A stretch of DNA of 59,875 nucleotides from Comamonadaceae bacterium (lineage in GTDB: Bacteria; Pseudomonadota; Gammaproteobacteria; Burkholderiales; Burkholderiaceae_C). Each line of letters begins with the position of its first letter. The stretch's first letter is position 1. The notes beneath the pieces were generated by a model. It worked only from the letters and a program-made list of their open reading frames with translations. It made no database searches and was not told the origin of the DNA. Both the position numbers and the translations under genes were made by a program. The stretch is from contig CANJQN010000024.1 of assembly GCA_947476465.1 (NCBI GenBank), positions 1 through 59,875 of the forward strand, given 5' to 3'. Of this stretch, positions 46,025 to 54,838 are shown one piece after another.

Positions 46025-47293
46025 TCAGGCCAGCGGCACCTGGCGGTGAGCGGGAATCAGGTCTTGCCAGGAATCGCCCTCGCGCAGTTGGGCATCACAG
46101 GCGCTGACCACGCAGAGGTCGCGTCCGACGCCCAGGGGGGCATCCCCCGCCGCCACGCGCTTGACCGCTTCCAGCAGTGTGCGGCGCACGCGCATCACCG
46201 CCTGGTCCGCCGGCACCAGGTGCTCCTTGGAGCGGTCGAAGAGCGGTCCCTGGGACAGGGCGATGGCGGCATCCTCGACCTCCACGCCGCGCAGCCCGGT
46301 CCAGTTTTCCTTCATGCGTTCGCGGTTCTGTCCGAACGCATCCGCCCAGCTTGCTGAAAAAGCACAGGTCTTGCGGTCGTAGTAGCGCTTGTCGTCAAGA
46401 CCGAGCAACTCGATGATCTTGTCCTCGGTGACCGGCGCCTTGCCGTAGACAATGATGTAGGTGCTGGTATGCGTGTCGTCGTCCGGAACTTCCAGCACGG
46501 TGAAGGAAAAGGCCGGCGCCGGAATGATGCGGCCGTACGGCAGGATGAACGGGACGACGCGCGCGTTCTTCACGCCCTCGGTTGAGGTCTTTCTCAAGGC
46601 CACGTACTGGAAGCCGAAGGCCGTGTCCTCGATCTTCAGGCCGGGCTCAAGGTCGTTGGATGCCAAGGCCGCCGGGTTCACCACATCAGGGTTCGGTTCA
46701 AATTCGCCATCCTTCCAGCCCGGGCGGGCCATGTTGGTGTGCAGCACGCCGACGTGCGAGCTGTCCTCGCCGCCTTCGACCAGCTGCAGGTAGCTGCATG
46801 CCACGTTGATGCGAAGCACCACACGATGGTCGGGCTGCGCATCCATGAAGGCAAAGCGCGAGAACGCGGGTTGCAGTTCCTTGGGCCCGACATAGACCCA
46901 CACAAGCCCCCCCTCTTCATGGACCGGAAACGCCGGCGCCTTCATTCGGGCGGCGTACTTCGGGTCGCTGTGGTTGGGTGTCTCGAGCACCACGCCGGCC
47001 ACGCTGAACTTCCAGCCGTGGTACAGGCAGCGGATGCCACCCTCCTCCACCCGGCCCAGGGCCAGCGAGGCGCCCCGATGCATGCACAGCTCCTCGAGCA
47101 CCCCCACCTTGCCTTCGGTATCGCGAAACGCAACGTAGTCCTCGCCCAGCAGGCGCACCCGAAGCGGTGGCGCATCCGGTTGCGGCAGCTGCGCCGAGGT
47201 GCAGATCGGATGCCAGTAGCGCCGCATCACATCGCCCATGGGGGTGCCCGGACCGACGCGGCAGATCAACTCATTGTCTTGACGGCTCAACAT
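46025..47293 (-). CDS. Rieske oxygenase, phthalate 4,5-dioxygenase-like (copy 1)
   Basis: A 422-residue oxygenase alpha subunit of the homo-oligomeric type. The N-terminal segment NELICRVGPGTPMGDVMRRYW matches phthalate dioxygenase-type enzymes in pattern. Rieske ligands are C70, H72, C89 and H92 (CMHRGAS, CLYHGW). The mononuclear iron site is at EGGEDSSHVGVLH, with the bridging Asp, two His and a later acid near EVEDAA. It differs more from copies 2 and 3 than they do from each other. It has no beta subunit gene, as expected for this class, and no reductase gene nearby. Confidence 0.93.
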   Translation of the reverse strand: MLSRQDNELICRVGPGTPMGDVMRRYWHPICTSAQLPQPDAPPLRVRLLGEDYVAFRDTEGKVGVLEELCMHRGASLALGRVEEGGIRCLYHGWKFSVAGVVLETPNHSDPKYAARMKAPAFPVHEEGGLVWVYVGPKELQPAFSRFAFMDAQPDHRVVLRINVACSYLQLVEGGEDSSHVGVLHTNMARPGWKDGEFEPNPDVVNPAALASNDLEPGLKIEDTAFGFQYVALRKTSTEGVKNARVVPFILPYGRIIPAPAFSFTVLEVPDDDTHTSTYIIVYGKAPVTEDKIIELLGLDDKRYYDRKTCAFSASWADAFGQNRERMKENWTGLRGVEVEDAAIALSQGPLFDRSKEHLVPADQAVMRVRRTLLEAVKRVAAGDAPLGVGRDLCVVSACDAQLREGDSWQDLIPAHRQVPLA

Positions 47294-47313
47294 ATCAAAT
47301 CCTTTGCAAGGGT

Positions 47314-48609
47314 TCAGTGCGACTTCGCGACCGCGGCGCTAGACACCACACGGTGATGTGGCACCAGGGTGCGCCAGTCCTGATCGGTGGAGAGCTCGGC
47401 GGAAGTGCCGACCACGCGCCCCACCTCGGGTGAAAGGCCGGGCAGTGGCTTTCCATCGCGAACGCCACGCGCGCAAGCCAGCAGGGTGCGGTACAGGCGC
47501 GTGATCGCACCATCGGCCGTGCACAACAGCTCTTGCGAGCGGTCGCGGATGGCGCCGCTGGAAATGCTGCACGCAGCGTCCTCCTGGGTGAAGCTGTGGA
47601 TGCCGGTGAAATGACCGGCGCGCAGTTGCGAGCGGTCCTGCCCGTAACGATTGGCCTGCGACATCGCCGCCGGCGTATCGCAGGTCTCGGCGGTCATCCC
47701 GTGGCGCGCCAGGCTGGACTCGTCCAGGCCCACGAAGGCCAACTGCTGCGTGCGCAGCGGCTCGGTGCCGATGGGCTTTTGCGGGTTCCACCAGACGTGA
47801 TAGAAATTGCACCGCTCGTCATTGACGGGGACGACCGCAAACCACAGATCGCCATTCGGATTGGCGACAAAGCACGGCGCGATGAACGATGCGATCCGTG
47901 CCATCCGCTTGGCGCCGGACGGCCGCAGGGCGACGTAATGGAACCCGAAGTCGGTTTCGTCGGACTCGATCACGGGCGATGCGTCGAACTGCATGTGGGT
48001 CGTCTTCTTGGCGAAGTCGATGTCCGCGCCGTTGGTCTTGGCCAGTCCCGATGCATGTAGCACCGTCAGGTGCGACGAGTCGACCAGGCCCTCGATCACC
48101 TGCACGTAGTTGCAATTGGCCACCGCGACGGCATTGATGCGATGGGCATCGTCCACCGCCATGAAGGGCCACGCGGGAAATTCTGGCTGTGATTCCTTCG
48201 GCCCCAGATAGGCCCACAGCAGACCACCCGACTCGCGCACCGGATAGGTTCGGCCCTTGATGCGCTCCTTGAAGCGGGCGTCCGATACGTTGGGCGTCTC
48301 CAGAACCACACCATCGACGGCGAACTTCCAGCCGTGATAGATGCACCGAAGGCCGTCTGGCTCGGCGCGGGCCAGGCTCATGGAGGCGCCGCGATGCAGG
48401 CAGGCGTCGGCAAACAGGCCCGGGCGTCCCTGCTGGTCACGCCAGACGACGAACTTCTCGCCCAGCAGCTCCACCGGTTTCTGATCGCCTCCGGGTGCGG
48501 GGAGATCGCTGGACTGGATCACAGGCAACCAGAACCGCCGCATGGCTTGGCCCATCGGGGCTTCGCGGCCCGTGCGGCACATCATGTCGTTGTCTTGCTT
48601 GTTCAGCAT
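47314..48609 (-). CDS. Rieske oxygenase, phthalate 4,5-dioxygenase-like (copy 2)
   Basis: A 431-residue oxygenase with Rieske ligands C70, H72, C89, H92 (CLHRGAS, CIYHGW), the iron site IEGLVDSSHLTVLH and the C-terminal block TQEDAACSISSGAIRDRSQE. Start ATG at 48609 is preceded by GGAGA; a TTG one codon upstream is less likely. It is close to copy 3 along its length, so the two arose by duplication. Substrate may be a methoxy or ring position different from copy 3, or the pair may work in series. Confidence 0.93.
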   Translation of the reverse strand: MLNKQDNDMMCRTGREAPMGQAMRRFWLPVIQSSDLPAPGGDQKPVELLGEKFVVWRDQQGRPGLFADACLHRGASMSLARAEPDGLRCIYHGWKFAVDGVVLETPNVSDARFKERIKGRTYPVRESGGLLWAYLGPKESQPEFPAWPFMAVDDAHRINAVAVANCNYVQVIEGLVDSSHLTVLHASGLAKTNGADIDFAKKTTHMQFDASPVIESDETDFGFHYVALRPSGAKRMARIASFIAPCFVANPNGDLWFAVVPVNDERCNFYHVWWNPQKPIGTEPLRTQQLAFVGLDESSLARHGMTAETCDTPAAMSQANRYGQDRSQLRAGHFTGIHSFTQEDAACSISSGAIRDRSQELLCTADGAITRLYRTLLACARGVRDGKPLPGLSPEVGRVVGTSAELSTDQDWRTLVPHHRVVSSAAVAKSH

Positions 48610-48717
48610 CAATGTCTCCTCGATTGAGTTGCCAGGATGGAATGACCAGGTTTGAATTGCATGGCGGTGGTGTCAAAGGTCCAGGACGAGCCGAGGCGTT
48701 CTGGCGCGTGTGCCGGG

Positions 48718-49155
48718 TCAGGCTTGTGCGACCGGGCGGCGCTGGATCCGCACAGGGGAGCCCCCGAGCCGGCACTTCGCCAGCCAGCCCGCCAAGCCCT
48801 GGTCCATCACCCGAGCGTGCTCGGGGAACCAGTCCGCCAGCGCCTGCGCGAAGGCGCGCACAACGGAAACGCGCCCTTCGGCCAAGGCCGCACGCACCTC
48901 GTCAACGGAGCGAAGCACGGCGGCGTGCTCGTCAACATGACACTTCGCGTTGTCATAAACACTGCGGCGCATGGCCTGGTCTTCCAGCGAAAAGTGCCGG
49001 CGGGCGTGGTCGGCGAAGCGCTCGAGCGCCTGCGAAAGCGCGTCGTCATCCGCGGTCAGGAGCGCATTGACGCAGTCGACGAACTCGACATGGGTCTCGT
49101 CCATCTCGGCGTCGCCGACGACAAAATCCGCCTGCCATGAAAAAGCTGGCGCCAT
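48718..49155 (-). CDS. Bacteriohemerythrin
   Basis: A 145-residue four-helix di-iron oxygen carrier. All seven expected ligands are present: H22, H54, E58, H73, H77, H113 and D118 (HxxxE, HxxxH and HxxxxD patterns). The ATG overlaps the stop of Rieske copy 3 by one base (TGATG), so the two are translationally coupled; 108 bases separate its stop from Rieske copy 2. Known roles of bacteriohemerythrins are oxygen storage, delivery to oxygenases (shown for particulate methane monooxygenase) and sensing; delivery to the Rieske enzymes is the obvious hypothesis here. Confidence 0.92.
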   Translation of the reverse strand: MAPAFSWQADFVVGDAEMDETHVEFVDCVNALLTADDDALSQALERFADHARRHFSLEDQAMRRSVYDNAKCHVDEHAAVLRSVDEVRAALAEGRVSVVRAFAQALADWFPEHARVMDQGLAGWLAKCRLGGSPVRIQRRPVAQA

Positions 49156-50453
49156 CACCCACCTGCCTCGCTGCGCTTGGCATACGCCGGCACCAGGTCA
49201 CGCCAGCCCCGTCCATTCAGGACACCATTGACGCCGACCACCCGGCTCCAGTCGATGTCGCGGGAGATGCCCAGCGGCGGTTGACGGTTCTGGGCGGCGT
49301 CGGCGCATGCAAGCAGCGCACGGTACAAGCGCACCATGCCGATGTCCGCGCTGGACAGCACCTCCTGGCTGCGATCGCGCAGCGGGCCGGCGGACACCGA
49401 CACGGCGACGTCTTCCTCGATCAAGCCGGGCATTCCACTCCAGCTTCCACGCTCTCGCATCGCGGCGCGGTCTTGCATGAAGTGGTTGCGCGAGCTGGGG
49501 CGATCGGCGCGGCCGAGCGTCGCGTCGGTCAGCCCGAACCCGTCGAGAATCTGCGGTGTCAGTCCGACGAACTCGAGCTGCCTGCTGCGCAAGGGCTCGC
49601 GGTTGATGTCTTCCTTGGTGCTCCAGAACACATGGAAAAACGCCGTCTTGTGGTCGGCCAGTGGAACCGAGAGGGTGGCGATATCGCCATTGGGGTTGAG
49701 CACGATGCACGGCGCAACAAAGGCTGCCACCCGGGCCTCGGTGCGCGCGCCCGCGCCGTCGTCGATGTCGCGAAGCGCGGCGTAGTAGAACCCGAAGTCC
49801 GTGTCGTCCGCGTCGAGCTGGGGCGCCAGGTTCTTTTGCATCGAATGGATCTTCTGCGCGTACCCCAGGTCCACATCGGAGGAAGCCTTGAGACCATTCA
49901 TGTGCAGCAAGCCCAGATGCGAGGAGTCGACCAGCCCCTCGATCACCTGAACGAAGTTGCACTCCTGCACATGCCGCGTGACCAGCCTTTGCGCGTCCGG
50001 CAGATCCATCCAGGGCCAACGGGGGAACTCGGGCGCCTGGTCCTTGGGGCCCAGGTAGGCCCAGATCAGGCTGCCCGCCTCGCGAACCGGATAGACACGG
50101 CCCTTGATGCGGTCCTTGAACCGCGGGTCGGCCACATTGGGTGTGTCGAGAACGGTGCCGTCCACGGCGAACTTCCAGCCGTGGTAGATGCAGCGAAGCC
50201 CCTCGGGCTCGGCGCGCGCGAGCATCATCGATGCGCCGCGGTGCAGGCAGGCTTCGGAGAACAGACCGGGTTGGCCGCTGGCGTCGCGATACGCCACCAG
50301 CCGCTCACCGAGCAGTTCAACCTGCATCGGGTCGGCCCCCGCCACCAGCTCGTCGGCCAGCAACACCGGCAACCAGTAGTGGCGCAGGGCGATGCCCATG
50401 GGCTGGTCGCCTCCCACGCGGCACATCCGGGCGTTCGATTCGTTGTTCAGCAT
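49155..50453 (-). CDS. Rieske oxygenase, phthalate 4,5-dioxygenase-like (copy 3)
   Basis: A 432-residue oxygenase with Rieske ligands C69, H71, C88, H91 (CLHRGAS, CIYHGW), iron site IEGLVDSSHLGLLH and the block IEEDVAVSVSAGPLRDRSQE near the C-terminus. It is the second gene of the operon, 12 bases after the first SDR, and is coupled to the hemerythrin gene. Electrons must come from a reductase not encoded in the window. Confidence 0.93.
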   Translation of the reverse strand: MLNNESNARMCRVGGDQPMGIALRHYWLPVLLADELVAGADPMQVELLGERLVAYRDASGQPGLFSEACLHRGASMMLARAEPEGLRCIYHGWKFAVDGTVLDTPNVADPRFKDRIKGRVYPVREAGSLIWAYLGPKDQAPEFPRWPWMDLPDAQRLVTRHVQECNFVQVIEGLVDSSHLGLLHMNGLKASSDVDLGYAQKIHSMQKNLAPQLDADDTDFGFYYAALRDIDDGAGARTEARVAAFVAPCIVLNPNGDIATLSVPLADHKTAFFHVFWSTKEDINREPLRSRQLEFVGLTPQILDGFGLTDATLGRADRPSSRNHFMQDRAAMRERGSWSGMPGLIEEDVAVSVSAGPLRDRSQEVLSSADIGMVRLYRALLACADAAQNRQPPLGISRDIDWSRVVGVNGVLNGRGWRDLVPAYAKRSEAGG

Positions 50454-50465
50454 TGACGTGGACGC

Positions 50466-51221
50466 TCAGTGATAAACCGACCCGCCATCCACCGCGATGA
50501 TCTGGCCCGAGATGAAAGCGGCGTCGTCGCTGGCAAGAAAGGCGACGGCGCCGACAATGTCAGCGGGCCAGCCATCGCGCGGCAAGGCGCGCGACTCGAT
50601 GGCCGCTTGCCGATAGGTCGCCAGGAACTTTTCGTTGGCGAGGTTGCCCTCGCTCAGGGTGTAGCCCGGCGACACCGCATTGACGGTGATGAAATCGCGC
50701 CCCAACTCGCGCGCCAGGGCGCGGGTCATCGTCATCAGCGCGCCCTTGCTGGAAACATAGTCCAGCATGAAGGGCGCGCCCTTGAACGCGGTGCCCGAGG
50801 TGATGTTGACAATGCGCCCCGATTTGCGGGCCTGCATGTGCGGCGCCACGGCCCTTGAACACAGGAACGGCCCCATGGCGTTCACGTCTTGCATGCGGCG
50901 CCATTGCGCCACGGTGATCTCGGTGAACGGCCGCAGCTGAATGGTCGCCGCGATGGCGGCGTTATTGACCAGCACGTCGACGCGCCCCCACTGCGCCACG
51001 ACGGCATCGACCATGCCCTGGACCGATTCTTCGTTGGCGACGTCCACCTGCAACGCGATGGCACGCGCGCCGCGCTCGCACAAAGCGCGCGCCTGGGGCT
51101 GCGCATCCGCAATGTCCACCAGTGCGACGGCGGCGCCTTGCGCCGCCAGGCGCTGGGCGATGGCCAAGCCGATGCCCGTCTGGGCACCAGTGACGATAGC
51201 GACCTTTTCCGTGAGATTCAT
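50466..51221 (-). CDS. Short-chain dehydrogenase/reductase, first gene of the catabolic operon
   Basis: A 251-residue SDR: cofactor motif TGAQTGIG, VDIAD (Asp for NAD), NNAAIAA, the Ser in NITSGTAF, YVSSKGAL in the YxxxK position, and FISGQIIAVDGG. ATG at 51221 follows AGGAG. It is the first of a run of 17 closely spaced minus-strand genes reaching 32526, although internal promoters cannot be ruled out. The candidate regulatory element at 51289-51340 lies 68 bases upstream. Confidence 0.93.
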   Translation of the reverse strand: MNLTEKVAIVTGAQTGIGLAIAQRLAAQGAAVALVDIADAQPQARALCERGARAIALQVDVANEESVQGMVDAVVAQWGRVDVLVNNAAIAATIQLRPFTEITVAQWRRMQDVNAMGPFLCSRAVAPHMQARKSGRIVNITSGTAFKGAPFMLDYVSSKGALMTMTRALARELGRDFITVNAVSPGYTLSEGNLANEKFLATYRQAAIESRALPRDGWPADIVGAVAFLASDDAAFISGQIIAVDGGSVYH

Positions 51222-51288
51222 GCCGGGTCCGCTCCTGGTGGGGTGATGCCTTGGCGGCGCGACAAGATCTCGACGGCGCCGATCCTTC

Positions 51289-51340
51289 GTCTTCCGTGGA
51301 AGATACATTCTTTCGGCGCACCACCCCCACAGGGAAAACC
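51289..51340 (-). promoter_or_regulatory. Regulatory element A upstream of the catabolic operon
   Basis: The plus strand reads GTCTTCC-GT-GGAAG-ATACAT from 51289, then CCACAGGGAAAACC at 51327-51340. The first block is an inverted repeat (CTTCC/GGAAG around two bases) and is nearly the same as element B; the second block matches B in 13 of 14 bases, at almost the same distance (38 versus 37). It lies 68 bases before the SDR start. The 248 bases between the SDR and the next ABC gene show no gene. A third, weaker match (TCCATGGAAGATG) is at 51420-51432. Confidence 0.65.
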
Positions 51341-51469
51341 AGAATATGTAACCGACACGAATGAAATGAATCCACGCTTGTGCTGCGAAGCGACGTGGCA
51401 GGGCGTGGACATAACGAAATCCATGGAAGATGTTTTTAGCCGAGCGGCGGACGGTGCCGCTCCAACGCG

Positions 51470-52165
51470 CTATTCGCCCAGCCCCATCAAGGTGGCCAGG
51501 CGCTCTTCGTCGCCTTCGAGCTGGGCCGAGGGGCCATCAAAGACACAGCGCCCGCGGTCCATCACGATGCAGCGGTCCGAGAGATCCAAGGCGATGTCCA
51601 CACGCTGCTCGACGAGCAGCAGCGCCAGCGAACTGACACTGACGATCTCGCGAATGCTGCGCACCAGATATTCGACGATGAGCGGCGCGAGCCCCTCGAA
51701 CGGCTCGTCCATCAATAGCACGCGGGGGTTGCCCAGTAGCGCACGGGCGATCGCCAGCATCTGCTGCTCTCCGCCCGACAGCTGGCTGCCATAGCTGGAC
51801 AGTCGCTCGCCCAGGCGCGGAAACATCTCCAGCACCCTTTGCTTGGTCCAGTCGCCCGGCCGTGAAGCGACTTCCAGGTGCTCGCTGACCGTGAGACTGG
51901 GAAACACTTCGCGGCTTTGCGGAACGTAGCCGATGCCGCCGCGCGCCCGCTCGTGCGTCGCCAGGGACGCGATCTCCTTGCCGTCCAGGGTGATCGAGCC
52001 GCTGCGGCGCTGGGCCCGGCCGACGATCAACTCGAGCAGGGTGCTCTTGCCCACGCCATTGCGGCCGATGATGGCGACGGTCTCGCCAGCGCCGACCTTC
52101 AGGCTGGCGTCCTCAACCACCAGCGTGGGACCCCATCCCCCGGTCAGCAAACGGGTTTCAAACAT
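51470..52165 (-). CDS. Branched-chain-type ABC transporter ATPase (LivF type)
   Basis: A 231-residue ATPase with Walker [12 protein letters not shown], the LivF-like GIGYVPQSREVFPSLTV, signature LSGGEQQMLAIARAL, Walker B VLLMDEPFEGLAP and VEQRVDIAL. ATG at 52165 overlaps the LivG-type gene by eight bases. It is the last gene of the uptake operon. Confidence 0.94.
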   Translation of the reverse strand: MFETRLLTGGWGPTLVVEDASLKVGAGETVAIIGRNGVGKSTLLELIVGRAQRRSGSITLDGKEIASLATHERARGGIGYVPQSREVFPSLTVSEHLEVASRPGDWTKQRVLEMFPRLGERLSSYGSQLSGGEQQMLAIARALLGNPRVLLMDEPFEGLAPLIVEYLVRSIREIVSVSSLALLLVEQRVDIALDLSDRCIVMDRGRCVFDGPSAQLEGDEERLATLMGLGE

Positions 52166-52949
52166 GAGCGGCCGCCCCCTCGTCAAAGCGCTTCTTCCCG
52201 GAGGCCCCCAGGTAGACCGCCTGCACCTCGGGGTGGGACATGACGTCCGCGGGCTTGCCCGACATCAACAGCGCGCCGTTGACCAGCACCGCCACTTCGG
52301 ATGCGAAGCGCCGCACCATTTCCATGTCGTGCTCGATCATCAACACAGCGATGTCCGCCGGCAGGACATCGAGCGCCCTGTGCAGAAGGTCCAGCTCGTT
52401 GCTGGGGATTCCCGCCGCCGGTTCATCCAGCAGCAAGACCTTGGGGTTGAGCGCCAAGGCGATGCCGATCTCGACCAGCCGCTGGCGTCCGTAGGCGATC
52501 TCGCTGACCTTGTGGTGCGCGTCAGACTGCAATCGAAGCTGCTCGACGATCGCTTGTGTGCGCTCTAGCAGATCGCTCGCGCGCCCCGCCGGGCGCCAGA
52601 ATGAAAAACTGCGGCCGGCGGCCTGGGTGACCGCAATGAACAGGTTCTCAAACACGGACAGCTGGGCAAAAAGACTGGAGATCTGGAAGGTGCGCACCAG
52701 GCCCTTGCGGGTGCGCACCGCAGTCGCGACGCCGGTGACATCCTCACCGAACAAGCACAGCTTGCCAGCGTCCATCTTGACCACACCGGTGAGCAGATTG
52801 ACGAGCGTGGTCTTGCCCGCACCGTTGGGGCCGATCAGGGCCGTGCGGGCGCCGCTGGGCAGGCTCAGGCTGACGTTTTGCGTCACGTGAAGCGCACCGA
52901 AGTGCTTGGATAGCCCGGTGGCCTCCAGGGCTGGAACGCGAGCGGTCAT
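52158..52949 (-). CDS. Branched-chain-type ABC transporter ATPase (LivG type)
   Basis: A 263-residue ATPase with Walker A GPNGAGKTTLVNLLTG, FQISSLFAQLSVFENL, a variant signature region SEIAYGRQRLVEIGIAL (as in other LivG proteins), Walker B VLLLDEPAAGIPSNE and IEHDMEMV. ATG at 52949 overlaps the LivM-type gene (ATGA). Confidence 0.94.
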   Translation of the reverse strand: MTARVPALEATGLSKHFGALHVTQNVSLSLPSGARTALIGPNGAGKTTLVNLLTGVVKMDAGKLCLFGEDVTGVATAVRTRKGLVRTFQISSLFAQLSVFENLFIAVTQAAGRSFSFWRPAGRASDLLERTQAIVEQLRLQSDAHHKVSEIAYGRQRLVEIGIALALNPKVLLLDEPAAGIPSNELDLLHRALDVLPADIAVLMIEHDMEMVRRFASEVAVLVNGALLMSGKPADVMSHPEVQAVYLGASGKKRFDEGAAAHV

Positions 52950-53944
52950 GGTGCGCGCCCAGGCTTGTCGGAACCAAACCTGCGCACCAAAGCACCCGCG
53001 ATTCCCAAGAATCCGCCTCGCCCGAACATGACCACCGCGATCAGCATGACGCCGATGATCAACATCCAGTAGAAGGGATTGACTTGCGATGAGAAATGCT
53101 TGAGCAGCATGTAGACCGGCGCGCCAATGAGCGCCCCGTGCAGACTCCCGATGCCGCCCAGCACGAGCATGACCAGCACATCGATCGACGTGTCCAATGC
53201 AAACACACCCAGCCCGACAAACGCATTCGCCTGGGTGAACAAGGCCCCCGCGATCGCTGCCACCGCGCCGCTGATCACATAGGCCAGGGTGAGGTGCGGA
53301 AGAACACGGTTGCCAATCAGGCGCATGCGGGCCGCGTTCTCGCGGATGCCCTGAAGCATGATGCCCAGGGGCGAAGCCACCAGTCTCTTCAAGACAATGA
53401 AAATAAGCACCAGCCAGACCAGGCAATACACATAGCTTGTCTTGCCCCCCAGCCCCCACTCGAACACACCGAGGATGGGCGCGAACTGAATGCCCGGCAG
53501 GCCGTCGTCGCCGCCAGTGATCCGGGTGGCCTTGTGGCCCGCCTCGTACACCAGCACGGCGAGTGCCAGGGTGACCATCATGAGAGGCAACCCGGTCAGG
53601 CGCAGGAGAAATGGCCCCACAAGAGCGGCCAACACCGCCCCGGCCACCGCGGCAACCAGGACGATGCTGACCGGCTCGGTCCAGCCGGCAAGGGAGATCC
53701 AGCCCGCCATGTAGGCCCCCAGCCCGAAAAACACCGCGTGGCTGAGGGAAAGCACGCCCGCAAAGCCCAGGAGGATGTCGTACGAGAGCACCAGCAGCAC
53801 CATGATGAGGACCGAGGTGCCCACGGACAGGTACTGCGGAAACAGAAAGTAGCAGGCGATGGCCACGACGAGCCACACGGCCTCCCCAAGGCGCCATTCG
53901 TGGCGGCGCAAGATCGACTGCTTGGGCAGCATGTTGGTGGTCAT
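52946..53944 (-). CDS. Branched-chain-type ABC permease (LivM type)
   Basis: A 332-residue permease with eight or more hydrophobic segments. It has the family block GFAGVLSLSHAVFFGLGAYM, ITGGDDGLPG, and the coupling segment RENAARMRLIGN. ATG at 53944 overlaps the LivH-type stop by four bases. Confidence 0.93.
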   Translation of the reverse strand: MTTNMLPKQSILRRHEWRLGEAVWLVVAIACYFLFPQYLSVGTSVLIMVLLVLSYDILLGFAGVLSLSHAVFFGLGAYMAGWISLAGWTEPVSIVLVAAVAGAVLAALVGPFLLRLTGLPLMMVTLALAVLVYEAGHKATRITGGDDGLPGIQFAPILGVFEWGLGGKTSYVYCLVWLVLIFIVLKRLVASPLGIMLQGIRENAARMRLIGNRVLPHLTLAYVISGAVAAIAGALFTQANAFVGLGVFALDTSIDVLVMLVLGGIGSLHGALIGAPVYMLLKHFSSQVNPFYWMLIIGVMLIAVVMFGRGGFLGIAGALVRRFGSDKPGRAP

Positions 53945-54819
53945 GCGGTCTTTCGCCGCACCAGCAGGCCATCGGGCCGCCAGACCATCAGGGCGATCAG
54001 CAAAAGATAAATGAGAAAGCTGCCCGACTGCGGGAAGAGGTAGCGTCCAGCGGTCTCGACCAGCCCGACCAGCAGCGCCACCACGACAGAGCCGGTGATG
54101 TTCCCGTGGCCGGCCAGCGCCACGATCACCAGCACCACCACCAAGTACTTGAGCGGCCACATCGGCTCAATAGGCAGCATTGGCGCCGCCAAGATCCCCC
54201 CCAACGCCGCCAGACCGCAACCCAGAGCGAAGGTCGATGAAAAGAGCAAAGGCACGTTCATGCCCATCGCCTGCGCCATGCCCCGGTTGTCCACAGCCGC
54301 CCGCAACCGGGCGCCCGTCGTGGTTTTCTCGAAAATCAGCCACAGGGCGCCGATGACGACGACGCAGATGCCAGCTGAGACCAGCCGGTACAACTCGAAG
54401 TCCCGCCCGGCCAGGTTGACATTGCCCCTCAGGTAGGAAGGCAGGTCCATCCGCACGACGTTCGGTCCGAACATCATGGTGAGCAATGCGATCACGATGA
54501 AGTTCAGACCGATCGTCACCAGCACCTGATCGAGATCGCTGCGCTTGTAGAGGTGAACATAGATCAGGCGCTCGGCCACCACGCCCAATGCGGCCACGGC
54601 CAGGACAGCGGCGGGCACCGCCGCCGCGAACGGCCAGCCCTGATGAAGCATCAAGCTGATCGCAAGATAGCCACCGATCGCCGCGAATGCGCCATGGGCC
54701 AGGTTGATCACGCGCATCAGGCCCATGGTGATCACCAGGCCCAACGCGATGAGGCAAAGAACCAGCCCGAAAGACAGGCCGTAAAGCAGGATGAAGGCGA
54801 GCGCGGACAGAGACAGCAA
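53941..54819 (-). CDS. Branched-chain-type ABC permease (LivH type)
   Basis: A 292-residue permease with the LivH block GLMRVINLAHGAFAAIGGYL, the coupling segment TGARLRAAVDNRGMAQAMG and GLVETAGRY near the end. The start is TTG at 54819, about eight bases after GAGGAG; no ATG or GTG is better placed. It follows the binding-protein gene by 19 bases. Confidence 0.92.
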   Translation of the reverse strand: MLSLSALAFILLYGLSFGLVLCLIALGLVITMGLMRVINLAHGAFAAIGGYLAISLMLHQGWPFAAAVPAAVLAVAALGVVAERLIYVHLYKRSDLDQVLVTIGLNFIVIALLTMMFGPNVVRMDLPSYLRGNVNLAGRDFELYRLVSAGICVVVIGALWLIFEKTTTGARLRAAVDNRGMAQAMGMNVPLLFSSTFALGCGLAALGGILAAPMLPIEPMWPLKYLVVVLVIVALAGHGNITGSVVVALLVGLVETAGRYLFPQSGSFLIYLLLIALMVWRPDGLLVRRKTA

Positions 54820-54838
54820 CCAGCGGCTCCTCGGGCGA

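Noticed and set aside
46025..50453. Ring-oxygenase beta subunit among the small genes
   Set aside because: The only small gene there is the hemerythrin, with all di-iron ligands; this oxygenase class does not need a beta subunit.
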